Shown here in pieces: positions 30,598 to 40,908 of a stretch of DNA of 64,000 nt. The notes under the pieces were generated by a model. It was given only the letters and a program-made list of their open reading frames with translations, was not told the DNA's origin and did not search any database. Where the stretch lies: the NCBI GenBank assembly GCA_016716705.1, contig JADJVF010000006.1, positions 62,001-126,000 of the forward strand. The letters are read 5' to 3'. Position 1 is the first letter of the stretch; each line of letters opens with the position of its first letter. The DNA is from Holophagales bacterium. Its GTDB lineage: Bacteria; Acidobacteriota; Thermoanaerobaculia; UBA5066. A program made the translations under genes and the position numbers.

Positions 30598-33500
30598 TTA
30601 CGTCAGGGAGGCGGCGACCTCTTCGGTCACGAAGGCCTCGATGACGTCGCCGACCTTGACGTCCTGGTAGCCGGCGATGCCGATACCGCACTCGAAGCCG
30701 CTCTTGACCTCGGAGGCGTCTTCCTTGAAACGGCGCAGCGAGCCGATCTTCCCCTCGTAGATCACGCGGTTGTCGCGGAGGAGACGGGCGTTGGCGCCGC
30801 GCGGGATGACCCCGTCGACGACCATGCAGCCGCAGATGAAGCCGATCTTCGGGATCCGGAAGGTCTCGCGCACCTCGGCGCGGCCCTTGGCGATCTCCTT
30901 GCTCACGGTGTCGAGGAGGCCGGCCATCGCCTTCTTGATCTCGTCGGTCAGGTTGTAGATGACCGAGTAGAGGCGGATGTCGACGCCTTCCTTGTCGGCG
31001 AGCTCCTGGGCCTTGCGTTCCGGCCTCACGTTGAAGCCGATGACGATGGCCTCGGAAGCCGAGGCGAGGAGGACGTCGTTGACCGAGATCGCGCCGACGC
31101 CCGTGTGCAGGACGTTGACCTTGACCTTGGCGGTCGAGAGCTTGTTGAGGGACTGGGTGATGACCTCCTCGGAGCCGTGCACGTCGGCCTTGAGGATGAT
31201 CGGGAGCTCCTTGACCTCGCCCTTGGCCATCCGGGTGAACAGCGAGTCGAGCGAGAGGCGCGAGGTCTTGGCCAGGGCCTCCTCGCGCTCCTTCTGCTGG
31301 CGGAAGCCGGTGACCTGCCGGGCCTTCGACTCGTCCTCGACGACCTGGAGGGAATCGCCCGAGTTCGGGATGTCGTCGAAGCCCATGACCTCGACGGGGG
31401 TCGCCGGGCCGGCCTCGAGGACGCGCTGGCCGCGGTCGTCGAGCATCGCGCGGACGCGGCCGACGGCCGAGCCGGCGAAGAAGACGTCGCCGACCCTCAG
31501 GGTTCCGTGCTGGACGAGGACCGTGGCGAGGGTGCCGCGGCCCACCTCGCGGCGGGCCTCGAGGACGACGCCACGTGCGGGACCGTCGACGGCGGCTTTC
31601 AGCTCGAGGAGGTCGGCCTGCAGGAGGATCATCTCGAGCAGCGCGTCGATGCCGATCAGCTTCTTCGCGGAGATCTCGCAGGAGACGACCTCGCCGCCGT
31701 ACTCCTCGACGAGGACGCCCTTGTCGGCGAGGGCCTGCTTGACCCGCATGACGTTCGCTTCGGGCTTGTCGATCTTGTTGATGGCGACGACGACCGGAAC
31801 CTTGGCGGCGCGCGCGTGGTCGATCGCCTCGGCGGTCTGCGGCATGACGCCGTCGTCGGCCGCGACGACGAGGACGACGATGTCGGTCGCCCGGGCGCCG
31901 CGGGCACGCATCATGGTGAAGGCCTCGTGGCCGGGGGTGTCGAGGAAGACGATCGCGCGGCCCTTGACCTCGACGCGATAGGCGCCGATGTGCTGCGTGA
32001 TGCCGCCCGCTTCGCCCTCGGCGACCTTCGCCTTGCGGATGGCGTCGAGGAGGGACGTCTTGCCGTGGTCGACGTGGCCCATGACCGTGACGACGGGAGC
32101 GCGGGGCTTCTTGTCGGCGGTGGAGGCCGCGTTGGCGGCGTCGTCATCCGCCTGCGACTGCTGGCGGGAGAGCTCGAGGTCTTCCTCGAAGGAGACGACG
32201 GCGGCCTCGATGCCGAAATCGCGGGCGATCTCGACGGCGAGGGCCGGGTTCACCGGGTGGTTGATCGCCGCCAGGATGCCGCGGCCGAGGAAGGCCTTGA
32301 CGAGGTCCTTGGCGAGGATGCCGGTCTTCTCGGAGAGCTCCTTGACGGTGACGCCCTCGGAGAGGAACACGGGCCCGCTCTGGTCTTTCTTGACCTCGAT
32401 CACGGCGCCGGTCTCGGTCATCATCGTCCGCTTTCCGGCGCGGCGCTGGGCCGACTTGGAGATCGGCCGGTTCGGATCGGCCTCCTCCCCCTCGCCCGGA
32501 ATGGCGCCGGGGACGTCCTCGTAGGTGTCCTCCTGGAAGGTGCCGAGGAAATCGCGGACGTTCGTGGCGAGGGCGGAAGCTTCCTTCGTCCGGAGCTTCT
32601 TCGAAGCGGTCTTCTTGTCGTCCTTCTTGGGCGGGATGGCGCTGCCACCCTTGACCGCGTCCTTGCGCCGGCGGTCGGTGGTCCCGGGAATGGCCGGTGG
32701 CGGCATGGCGGGAGCCATCGGGCCCCCTCGGCCGAGCATGCCGGGCCGGGCGGGGAAGCCGGGACGCGGGGCAAAGCCCGGCCTCGGCGGCATCCCGGGC
32801 CGCTGGAACGTGCCGGGCGCGGCGGGCGCGGGGAGGGCGGGGCGCGCGACGACGGCGCCGGGAGTCGGTCGTGCCACGGCGCGGATCGTCGCGGCGCTCG
32901 GGGGCGCGATTACCGCCCGGCCGGAGACACCCGAGCGGGCTGCGGACGGCGACGAAGCTGCGGGTGCGGCCGCGGGGCGCATCGCCTGGGGGGCGTGATG
33001 CGATGCCGCCGGCGCCGACGACGGAGCCTGGAACTGCTGGGAGGGGGGGGCTGCCGGTGGGGCAGCCGGGCGGGGTACGGAGGGTTCCCCCGTTCTCTTC
33101 ATGATCCGGCCGAGAGCGCCCGCCGGGGCGCCGGGACGTGCCCCGGGCGTCGCTGGCTTCTGCGCTGCCGCGCGAAGGCTGGCGGGCGAGGCCGTCTGGA
33201 TTCCGCTCGCGGAGCGACGAACGGCGCCGGATGCCGCGGCGGGGGCCGCGGGACGGGGCGCGAGAGGCCTGGCCGCTGCGGGGTGTCTCGGCGGGTGGGT
33301 GCCCGCAGGCGGGTGAACCGCGGCCGGCGAAGCGGCCGGCGCCGTGGACGCCTTCGAGGCCTCCGCGACCGGGGCATTCTCCGACTCGGCGACCGCCGGA
33401 GCGGCGGACCCTTCGGGCTCGACCGCGGTGGCGGTCGTGACAGGGGTTGCCGGCACCACGACGGCAGCCGGCACGGCGGGCTCGGTCAGCGCGGGGGAGA

Positions 33501-34122
33501 CCGGGGCAGAAGGTGCCACAACTACCGCGGGCGGGGCGGACTCGGCCTTCGCGGCCACACGTACCGGCTCGGGTGCCGGTGCGGAAGCGGCAGGCTTGTG
33601 CGCCCTCGGTTTCGCGGCGGGTGTGGCAACGGCAACCGGTGCAGCCTCGACGATCGGAGCGGCGGAGACGACCGGCGCCGGCTCGACGGCAGGGGCCGCC
33701 GGGGCGGGTTCGGCTGCGATCGGGGCGGTCGTGGTCGCGGAAGCCTGCTCCGCAGCGGCCGCCACGGGAACGGGAGACGCAGCCGCTTCGACGGCGGGCG
33801 CCTCCGCGTCGGACGTCGACCCGGACTCGCCTTCGGGGCCCTTGTCGACGATCTTGATCCGCTTGAGGGCTGCACGTTCCGCTTTCGGCTTCGGCGTTCC
33901 GACAGCGCCCTCTTCGGGAGGCGTCGGGAGGGGCGTCTGCCTCACGATGAGCGTCTTCGGAGCCTGGGTCTTGCCGGTCAGGATCGCCTGGGCGGTCCCG
34001 GGGTCGAGGACGGATTCGGCCGACTTCACGTCGACCCCGATTCCCTGCAGGAGGAAAAGGACCTCCTTCGGGGGTTTGCCCATCATGCGGGCGAGCTCGG
34101 CTACGGTGAACTTCGCGGACAT
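30598..34122 (-). CDS. infB: Translation initiation factor IF-2, very long linker
   Basis: 1174 residues, much longer than the usual 740-900. It recruits fMet-tRNA to the 30S subunit and promotes 50S joining. A first IF2_N motif is at residues 1-50; an Ala/Pro/Val-rich low-complexity linker of about 450 residues follows; a second IF2_N-like domain (VKELSEKTGILAKDLVKAFL) precedes the GTPase, which begins with GHVDHGKTS at Gly682, then DTPGHEAF and NKIDKPEA. Start ATG 34122 is 5 bp after the nusA stop. Longer upstream frames are shadows of nusA. Confidence 0.96.
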   Translation of the reverse strand: MSAKFTVAELARMMGKPPKEVLFLLQGIGVDVKSAESVLDPGTAQAILTGKTQAPKTLIVRQTPLPTPPEEGAVGTPKPKAERAALKRIKIVDKGPEGESGSTSDAEAPAVEAAASPVPVAAAAEQASATTTAPIAAEPAPAAPAVEPAPVVSAAPIVEAAPVAVATPAAKPRAHKPAASAPAPEPVRVAAKAESAPPAVVVAPSAPVSPALTEPAVPAAVVVPATPVTTATAVEPEGSAAPAVAESENAPVAEASKASTAPAASPAAVHPPAGTHPPRHPAAARPLAPRPAAPAAASGAVRRSASGIQTASPASLRAAAQKPATPGARPGAPAGALGRIMKRTGEPSVPRPAAPPAAPPSQQFQAPSSAPAASHHAPQAMRPAAAPAASSPSAARSGVSGRAVIAPPSAATIRAVARPTPGAVVARPALPAPAAPGTFQRPGMPPRPGFAPRPGFPARPGMLGRGGPMAPAMPPPAIPGTTDRRRKDAVKGGSAIPPKKDDKKTASKKLRTKEASALATNVRDFLGTFQEDTYEDVPGAIPGEGEEADPNRPISKSAQRRAGKRTMMTETGAVIEVKKDQSGPVFLSEGVTVKELSEKTGILAKDLVKAFLGRGILAAINHPVNPALAVEIARDFGIEAAVVSFEEDLELSRQQSQADDDAANAASTADKKPRAPVVTVMGHVDHGKTSLLDAIRKAKVAEGEAGGITQHIGAYRVEVKGRAIVFLDTPGHEAFTMMRARGARATDIVVLVVAADDGVMPQTAEAIDHARAAKVPVVVAINKIDKPEANVMRVKQALADKGVLVEEYGGEVVSCEISAKKLIGIDALLEMILLQADLLELKAAVDGPARGVVLEARREVGRGTLATVLVQHGTLRVGDVFFAGSAVGRVRAMLDDRGQRVLEAGPATPVEVMGFDDIPNSGDSLQVVEDESKARQVTGFRQQKEREEALAKTSRLSLDSLFTRMAKGEVKELPIILKADVHGSEEVITQSLNKLSTAKVKVNVLHTGVGAISVNDVLLASASEAIVIGFNVRPERKAQELADKEGVDIRLYSVIYNLTDEIKKAMAGLLDTVSKEIAKGRAEVRETFRIPKIGFICGCMVVDGVIPRGANARLLRDNRVIYEGKIGSLRRFKEDASEVKSGFECGIGIAGYQDVKVGDVIEAFVTEEVAASLT

Positions 34123-34127
34123 CGTCT

Positions 34128-35917
34128 TCACTTCTCGGGGTTCTCCGTCTCCGGCCCGGCTTCTCCGGGCTCGCTCGCCGTCTCGTCCATGGCGTCCTCG
34201 GCGCCGGCTTCGCCGGCCTCCTCGGACCCGTCGGTCTCGCTGGGCTCCTCGGCCTCTTCGGTCTCTTCGCCGTCCTCGTCCGAGGTGAGGAAGTCGGATT
34301 CGTCTTCCGCGGGCTCTTCCTCCGCCGGTGCGGACTCGAAAGCCCGTAGCACGTCGAGGGCGTCCGCGCGGTCGTCTTCGTCGGGGAGGGCCCCGTCGAG
34401 ACGCGCGGTGGCTTCCTCGTCCTCTCCGCCATCGGCCTCGAGGACCTCGCCCACCGTTTCGAAGCCCGCGGACGCGAGCGCCTCGAGGGAAGTCGGCTCG
34501 AGGTCGAGGATCTCGGCGAGCGCCGTCCCGCGGCGCTGCGAGGCCAGGAGCATCCGCTGGAGGGCCTGGGCGACCTGCTCCTTGACGGCCTGCTCGCTCT
34601 TGATGTCGATCTTCGCGCCGACGAGCGCCGAGGCGAGCCGGACGTTCTGCCCGCGCTTGCCGATGGCGAGCGAGAGCTGGTCTTCCTCGACGATGCACTC
34701 GAGGGTCGGCATCGTCTCCTCGCCCTCTTCCTCGACCCCCTCTTCCGCGTTCATGAGGGAGACGCGGGTGATCTTCGCCGGGGAGAGCGCGTGCTGGGCG
34801 TAGGTGATGACGTCCTCGGAGTACTGGATGATGTCGATCCGCTCGCCGCGAAGCTCTCTCGTGATCGCCTGGACGCGCGCGCCGCGCATGCCGACGCAGG
34901 CGCCGACCGGGTCGACGTCCCGCTCTCGCGAGGAGACCGCCACCTTGGCGCGGTCGCCGGGCTGGCGGACGCATCCGCGGATGACGACGGTCCCGTCGTA
35001 GATCTCGGGAACCTCCATCTCCATGAGACGCATCAGGAGCTCGGGCGCCGTGCGGGAGAGGACGACCTGGGCGCCCTTGGGGTTGCGATGGACGTCGACG
35101 AGGACGCCGCGGACCCGCTCTCCCTGGGTGTACCGCTCGGCGCGGGACTGGTGCTCGCGCGGGATGACCGCCTCGGTCCGGCCGAGGTCGACGATCATGT
35201 CGCCGCGCTCGAAGCGTTTCACCGTGCCGGTGATCAGCTCTCCCACCTTCGGGGCGTACTCGTTGTAGATGTTGTCGCGCTCGGCCTCGCGCACCTTCTG
35301 GTAGAGCACCTGCTTGGCGCTCTGGGCGGCGATCCGACCCAGCCCTTCCGTCGAGCGGAAGAAGCGGATCTCGTCGCCGACCCCGGCCTCTTCGTGCGAG
35401 ACCGCGGCGGCTTCGCCGTCGGGGTCGCGGACGACCTGCCAGCTCTGCCCGGAGAGCTCGCCCGAGAGGAGGCCGGGAATCTCCTCGGGGAGAAGCTCGA
35501 TCCAGGGGAGGCGGATTTCCTTCTCGGCGTCCGTTTCGACGACCCTGGGGGCGGTGGCGCCACGTAGCCGATCGGGAGGTCGTCGGGGTCGATCGCGGGG
35601 GTCGCGGGGACCTCCGGCTTCGTCTTCTGCTCGACGATCCGGTAGGGGGTCCAGGCCGTCAGCCCGCCGGTGGCCGGGTCGAAGCGCGCGGTGATCTCAC
35701 GCACCTTGTAGACCTTGCGCGCCGCCGTCGCGACCGCCTCCTCGAGCGCGGAGACGAGCCGGTCGAGCTCGATGTCCTTGTCGCGCGAGGCGGCCTTGAG
35801 GGCGTCGAGCATCTCGATCGCCTTGGTCGGGGGCGGGGCCTTGGCCGCCTTGGCGGCCTTCGCGGAACGGGCCGTCCTGGGCCGGGAGGCGGTGGGCGGG
35901 GCCTCGGTCGAGCTCAT
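34128..35917 (-). CDS. nusA: Transcription factor NusA, frame interrupted
   Basis: About 596 residues after one-base repair. NusA binds RNA polymerase and controls pausing, termination and antitermination. An Ala/Lys-rich N-terminal extension precedes the NusA-N domain; the next frame carries S1 (VGELITGTVKRFERGDMIVDLG), KH1 and KH2 (QLSLAIGKRGQNVRLAS) and a highly acidic C-terminus. The break is in a C5 run near 35555 (plus strand): one added C joins YVAPPPP to RVVETDAEKEIRLPW. Total length is 3n+2. Loss of an essential gene is unlikely, so this is probably a sequence error. Confidence 0.9.
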
Positions 35918-35971
35918 CGTGTCGGGTTACTCCATGCGTCCGTGCGGCGAGGTGAAAGGTCGGGCTCGGCT

Positions 35972-36442
35972 TCAGAACTCGGGGATCAAGCGGACGACCT
36001 TGACGTCGCCGAACCGAACAGTGTAGCGGCGCTTCCGGTCCTCGTCCATGACGATCAGGGACTCGCCCTCGACGGCCTCGAGGAGGCCTTTCAGCCGCCT
36101 GGCCCCGTCGACCGGCACGTTCATGGCGACGCGCACCCGGTTCCCGGCGAACCGACGACAGTCGTCCAGCGTCCAGAGGGGCCGGTCGAGGCCAGGGGAT
36201 TCGACTTCGAGGAGGTACGCGCCGGGGATCTCCTCGCCGGCGTCGAGAATCTCGTCCGCCAGGCGGGAGGCGGTCTCGCAGTCGTCGAGATTCACCCCGC
36301 CCTCGCGGTCGATCGTCAGCGTCAGCTTGCCCTTTCGCGCTCCCGGGACCCAGCCGGCATGGCACAGCTCGAGGCCTCGCCCGGCGAGGGCCTCGCGAAT
36401 GCGACCGAGGGTCTCGGCGCCGATCGGAATGTCGGATCTCAC
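35972..36442 (-). CDS. rimP: Ribosome maturation factor RimP
   Basis: 156 residues from GTG 36442, with a GGTGA ribosome site; the longer ATG start at 36517 would lie inside a terminator-like hairpin region. Motifs include KLTLTIDREGGVNLDDC and EVESPGLDRPL, diagnostic of RimP, which acts in 30S maturation. First gene of the minus-strand nusA-infB superoperon. Confidence 0.94.
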   Translation of the reverse strand: MRSDIPIGAETLGRIREALAGRGLELCHAGWVPGARKGKLTLTIDREGGVNLDDCETASRLADEILDAGEEIPGAYLLEVESPGLDRPLWTLDDCRRFAGNRVRVAMNVPVDGARRLKGLLEAVEGESLIVMDEDRKRRYTVRFGDVKVVRLIPEF

Positions 36443-36486
36443 TACGTCACCATTGGTTGGCTTGTGGTTAGCTTGTCGTCTCCAAT

Positions 36487-36511
36487 GAAAAAGGCGGGCG
36501 TTGAAGCCCAC
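36487..36511 (-). terminator. Terminator-like hairpin in rimP leader
   Basis: On the minus strand GTGGGC and GCCCGC pair around UUCAAC, then C and a run of U. It lies about 45 bp before the rimP start, so it may be an attenuator in the leader of the ribosome-maturation operon. No upstream minus-strand gene explains it. Confidence 0.45.
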
Positions 36512-36642
36512 CCTCAAGACCTTGAAAGTCAGCTCCCAGAAGGTGATTCATACCACCGAAGGGGCATTCGGATCAAGCCGACGGCGGGTAAGATGCGCGC
36601 GCCCGGAGTCCGCCGAAAGGCGTGGCACGGAGTTCCCATACG

Positions 36643-37890
36643 GTGATCCGAGCGACCGTTCGTGTCACCAACCTGAAATTGAAGACAGACCCACAGAGCC
36701 TGCTGAGCCTCGACCCGTCCCGCCCGGAGGACGGCCTTCCCATCCCGTGGCCGCCGCCGGGAGGGCTGGACGCATCCCAGGATCCGTTTGCGCGGACGGC
36801 TCCCGTCCCGGTCGAAGAGCTCCCGGTACCGCTCCTGGCGCTCGACCTCGAGGAAAAGGAGATCGAGAAGGAGCGGCCACCCTCCCGGTGGGGCTTCACG
36901 ACCGACCGCGCCGTGGCTCTCTCGGTCGTGGTGCACGCTCTCCTGGTCGTCCTGTTCATCGCGGCACCTGTCCGGGACGCCGCGGCTCCGGATCCGGACG
37001 AGCTTCCTCCGGACCTCCTCGGCCTCAACAAGCTCTGGTCCGTCTCTCCTTCCCAGCCACCGATTCCGATCCAGTTCTACCCCGCTCCCGGGCCGAAAGT
37101 GGCCCAGGCCCGGCCGGACGCGCGTCCGTCCGACCTGGACCGAAAGGCGGGAGGCGGCGACCCGAAGCTCCCGAGGGCCGACACGCCGAAGTCGGTCGCG
37201 AACCCTGGAATCCAGGATCTCGACCAGGGGAAACGAGGGGAAGGTCGTGGCGCGGGCGATGAAGCCCGGGCCGCGGCCGAAGCCGCCCGCCAGGCGGAGG
37301 CCGCCGCCGCGGCCGCGGGAGCGGGAAGCCCCGGTGAAGTGGCGGAGTCGGAGAAGGGGACGCCGGTCACGAAGGGGCTGGCGGGGCTGGCCTCGAGCCC
37401 CCTCAAGCAGATCTCCGCGACGGACGCGGCTCGCATCGCCGCCCAGGAAGGGCGTTCCGGCGGTGGGGGTGAGGAGGGGGGCGGCTGGGAGTCGGAAGGC
37501 GGCTTCGTCGATTCCGGCCCCCTGTCGTTCGACACGAAGGGCTACGAGTGGGGACCCTATGCAGCCGAGATGATCCGGAAGATCAAGCGGAACTGGGAAA
37601 TCCCGAAGCTCGCCCACTTCGGAATGAAAGGGCGGCTCGTCGTCCGTTTCTTCCTGATGAAGGACGGCCGCGTGGAAGGGCTTCGGCTCCTCGTCTCCTC
37701 GGGCGTCCCGCCCTTCGACAACGCCTCGATGAAGGCCATCCAGAACTCGAGCCCCTTCCGGGCCCTTCCGCCGGATTTCCCGAACCCTCGCGAAGGCGTC
37801 ACGATCACCTTCCTCTACAACATCCGGCCGGAGGACCTCGACTCCTTCGACTCCGGAAAGACCCCGCCGCGGCCTCTCCTTCCCAGATGA
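36643..37890 (+). CDS. TonB-like energy transducer
   Basis: 415 residues from GTG 36643 (GGAG site 10 bases upstream; GTG 36622 is an alternative). A long cytoplasmic N-terminus of about 80 residues precedes one membrane helix (ALSVVVHALLVVLFIAAPV). A Pro/Ala-rich periplasmic spacer with a Gly-rich patch then leads to a C-terminal TonB-type domain (about 305-400; KIKRNWEIP, GRLVVRFFLMKDGRVEG). It would transmit ion-gradient energy to outer-membrane receptors; no exbB/exbD lies in the window. Arrangement resembles TonB/TolA-like proteins in Acidobacteria and deltaproteobacteria. Confidence 0.82.
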   Translation: MIRATVRVTNLKLKTDPQSLLSLDPSRPEDGLPIPWPPPGGLDASQDPFARTAPVPVEELPVPLLALDLEEKEIEKERPPSRWGFTTDRAVALSVVVHALLVVLFIAAPVRDAAAPDPDELPPDLLGLNKLWSVSPSQPPIPIQFYPAPGPKVAQARPDARPSDLDRKAGGGDPKLPRADTPKSVANPGIQDLDQGKRGEGRGAGDEARAAAEAARQAEAAAAAAGAGSPGEVAESEKGTPVTKGLAGLASSPLKQISATDAARIAAQEGRSGGGGEEGGGWESEGGFVDSGPLSFDTKGYEWGPYAAEMIRKIKRNWEIPKLAHFGMKGRLVVRFFLMKDGRVEGLRLLVSSGVPPFDNASMKAIQNSSPFRALPPDFPNPREGVTITFLYNIRPEDLDSFDSGKTPPRPLLPR

Positions 37891-37992
37891 GCGTCCCGCA
37901 GGCGACAATTCCGGGTCCAGGAACAGCCTGAACGACACCGGTCCCGCAGGCATGGGTCTTGCTGATTGCCGGTGGTTATGAAGAAGGATGCC

Positions 37993-39520
37993 ATGCAGAC
38001 CAGGACCAAGGTGCTCTCTCTCTCGGCGCTCGTTCTCTCGGCGGTCGTCTTCGGGATGATCCTCGCCGGGAGCCTCGACTTCACGCGGGCCGCCTCGGCG
38101 GATGCGTCTGCGACGGCCAGCGCCCCCGCGGCGGCCACGGCGGCGACGTCCCGTCCGGTGCCGGCAGGGCTGCCGTCCTTCGCCGACATCGCGGAACGGG
38201 TGATGCCGGCCGTCGTTTCGATCCGCTCGACCGACATCATCAAGCCCAGCCAGCGCCGGGGCGGCATGGAACGTTTCTTCGGCGACGGGACGCCGTTTCA
38301 CCCGTTCTTCGGCCCCGATCGCCAGCAGGGTGGGGACCAGGAGGAGGATCAGCAGCAGCAGTCGGGCGGAACGGGCTTCATCATCGAGGCCGACGGCTTC
38401 GTCCTGACGAACAACCACGTCATCGACGGAGCAGACAAGGTCGAGGTGACCGTCGGGGAGACCGACATCTACAAGGCGAAGGTCGTTGGACGCGATCCCG
38501 CCACCGACCTCGCGCTCCTGAAGATCGAGGGGACGAAGCCCTTCCCGATCCTGCCCCATCGGGGACTCCGACCGCATCCGGGTCGGCGAGTGGGTCATGG
38601 CCATCGGCGACCCGCTCCAGTTCGAGAAGACCGTGACCGTCGGCGTCGTTTCCGGCAAGGGGCGCGCGCCGGGCCTCTCGAACGTGACGCGCTCGTTCGA
38701 GAACCTGATCCAGACCGACGCGGCGATCAACTTCGGCAACTCCGGCGGGCCGCTCGTGAACGTCGCGGGCGAGGTCATCGGAATCAACACCGCGATCTCC
38801 CGCATGGCCCAGAACATCGGATTCGCCGTTCCGATCAACGTGGCCCGCAGGCTCGTGCCCCAGCTGAAGGAAGGGAAGGTCGTCCGGGGCTTCCTCGGCA
38901 TCCAGATCGGTCCGATCGAGCCCGAGGTGCAGGAGTCACTCGGCCTCAAGAACCGCGACGGCGCTCTCGTCCAGTCGGTGGAGAAGGGGATGCCTGCGGA
39001 CAAGGCCGGCATCCGTCACGAAGACGTGATCATCCGGGTCGACCAGACGCCGGTGAAGCACAACCGCGACCTGATCGACTACGTCTCCGGCAAGCGGCCC
39101 GGTACGAAGGTGACGCTGACCTTCATTCGAGGCGGCCAGGAGAAGACGACCGTCGCGACGCTCGAGACACGCCGCGAGGAGGGGGAGGTCCCCGAGTCGG
39201 AGCCTGTCGCCGACGAGAACCGCGAGAAGATCGGGATCTCCATCGACGACCTCACGCCGGCCCTGCGCAACGGCTACTCGATCGGGAAGGACATCGAAGG
39301 AGTCGTCCTGACCCACGTGAAGCCCGTCTCTGCCGCCGGAGACGCCGGCTTGCGGGAAGGAGACGTCGTCCAGGAGGTGAACGGCGCGGCCGTCACCAAC
39401 GTCGCCGAATTCCGCGCGGCGCTGAAGAAGGCGGGAGATGCGCGGTTCGCCCGCTTCTACGTCCACCGGGCCCTGCCGCGCCCGGCGAACTTCATCGCCG
39501 CGGTCCGGCTCAAGGACTGA
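37993..39520 (+). CDS. HtrA/DegP-like periplasmic serine protease, frame interrupted
   Basis: About 509 residues after repair. A signal anchor is followed by a trypsin-like domain with catalytic His in TNNHVIDGADKVEV, Asp in DPATDLALLKI and Ser in NFGNSGGPLVN, then two PDZ domains. It degrades or refolds misfolded envelope proteins. The start at ATG 37993 has an AAGAAGG site; ATG 37978 is possible. The C-run near 38553 carries one extra C (CTGCCCCATC): removing it gives LPIGDSDRIRVGEWVM, joining the two frames. Length is 3n+1, as expected for one insertion. Confidence 0.88.
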
Positions 39521-39616
39521 CGGTCTCCTCTCGGCCGCCCGAAGGAAGCGCCCCGGGCCCCCGCGGCACGGGGCGCTGGCGCGCGCGGTGTCTGCAGGGG
39601 GGCCCGGGGGGAGGCG

Positions 39617-40879
39617 CTACGACGAGGCCACGACGGCGTCGATCGCCGAAGACGCGGGAGGGTGCCCAGGCAAGCCGGGGTCCGCCGGAGGAGCGCACGG
39701 GGCGAAGTCGTGCCGGTTGGCCCTCACGACGCGCCCGGCCCCGTCCCGCAAGACCTTCTCGTAGAACGCGTCGCGCTCGAACGGCTCGCGTCCGGCGGAG
39801 CGGATGAGTCGCTCCATGTCGCGCCGCGAGAGGCCCGCCTCGGTCGTCGCGCCCGCGGCGTGGGTGATCGTCTCCTCGGTCACCGTCCCGACGAGATCGT
39901 CGGCGCCGAAGTGGAGCGCGACCGGCGCGAACTTCTCCCCGATCTGGACCCAGTACGCCTTGACGTGGTCGAGGTTGTCGAGGAGGAGTCGGGAGGCCGC
40001 GATGACCCGCAGGTCGAGGAGGCCGCTCGTCGCGGGAAGGTGCGCGAAGGGCGTCCCGTCGGGGTGGAAGGCGAGCGGGATGAAGCCCAGGAAGCCCTTC
40101 GTCTCGTCCTGCAGCTCGCGGATCCTCACGAGGTGGTCCACGCGCTCCTCGTCGGTCTCGATGGACCCGTAGAGCATCGTCACGTTCGTCTTCACGCCGT
40201 GGAGGTGGCAGAGGCGGGCGATCTCGAGCCACCTCTCTCCGTCGATCTTGTTCGTGCAGATGACGTCGCGGACCCTCTTCGCGAAGATCTCGGCCCCGCC
40301 GCCGGGGCAGGAGTCCATCCCGGCGTCCTTCAGCTCGAGGATCGTCTCGAGGAGGTCCTTCTTTCCGACGCGCGCGATCCAGTCGAGCTCGACCATCGTC
40401 CACGCCTTGATGTGGACGCCGGGGAAGCGGGCGCGGAGCGTACGGAGGAGGCCGGTGTAGTAGTCGTAGGGGAGCGAGGGGTGGAGGCCGCCCACGACGT
40501 GCAGCTCGGTGATGCCGTCGTGCCACCCGGCGGCCGCCTCGCGGACCGCTTCCTCGATCGCCATCGTGTAGCCGCCGGCGACGCCCGGCTTGCGGGCCCA
40601 CGCGCAGAGGCCGCAGTCGACCCAGCAGAGGTTCGTCGGGTTGAGGTAGCGGTTGACGTTGTAGTAGCCGAGGTTGCCGTGGCGGCGCTCGCGCTCGCGG
40701 TTCGCGAGGGCGGCGACGCCGAGGAGGTCGGGCGTCCGGAAGAGGACGAGGCCGTCCTCGAACGAGAGCCTCTCTCCCGAGAGCGCTCGTTCGGCGACGG
40801 GGCGCAGGGCCGGGTCGTTCAGCCGGGCAAGGAGCCGTTCCGGGGCTTCGGGCTCACGCGCTTCTTCCATCCGGTTCAT
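39617..40879 (-). CDS. mqnE: Aminofutalosine synthase MqnE
   Basis: 420 residues, radical SAM enzyme. It joins SAM-derived adenosyl radical to 3-[(1-carboxyvinyl)oxy]benzoate in the futalosine route to menaquinone. The cluster motif CxxxCxxC is in NLCWVDCGLCAWAR; GGGAEIF and KTNVTMLYGSIE are MqnE-like. The related MqnC/CofH families share the cluster but differ here. Presence implies menaquinone respiration. Start at ATG 40879; ATG 40870 is close. Confidence 0.9.
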   Translation of the reverse strand: MNRMEEAREPEAPERLLARLNDPALRPVAERALSGERLSFEDGLVLFRTPDLLGVAALANRERERRHGNLGYYNVNRYLNPTNLCWVDCGLCAWARKPGVAGGYTMAIEEAVREAAAGWHDGITELHVVGGLHPSLPYDYYTGLLRTLRARFPGVHIKAWTMVELDWIARVGKKDLLETILELKDAGMDSCPGGGAEIFAKRVRDVICTNKIDGERWLEIARLCHLHGVKTNVTMLYGSIETDEERVDHLVRIRELQDETKGFLGFIPLAFHPDGTPFAHLPATSGLLDLRVIAASRLLLDNLDHVKAYWVQIGEKFAPVALHFGADDLVGTVTEETITHAAGATTEAGLSRRDMERLIRSAGREPFERDAFYEKVLRDGAGRVVRANRHDFAPCAPPADPGLPGHPPASSAIDAVVASS

Positions 40880-40908
40880 TTCCGCCGGCGAGCCGGCCCC
40901 GGATGGAA

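Noticed and set aside
30391..34803. 1470-residue open frame antisense to infB
   Set aside because: Mirror frame caused by high GC third positions; low-complexity product and infB is unmistakable on the other strand.
34128..35917. nusA as a true pseudogene or programmed frameshift
   Set aside because: Essential gene; a single C-run base explains it, and similar one-base breaks occur across the window without slippery-site structure.
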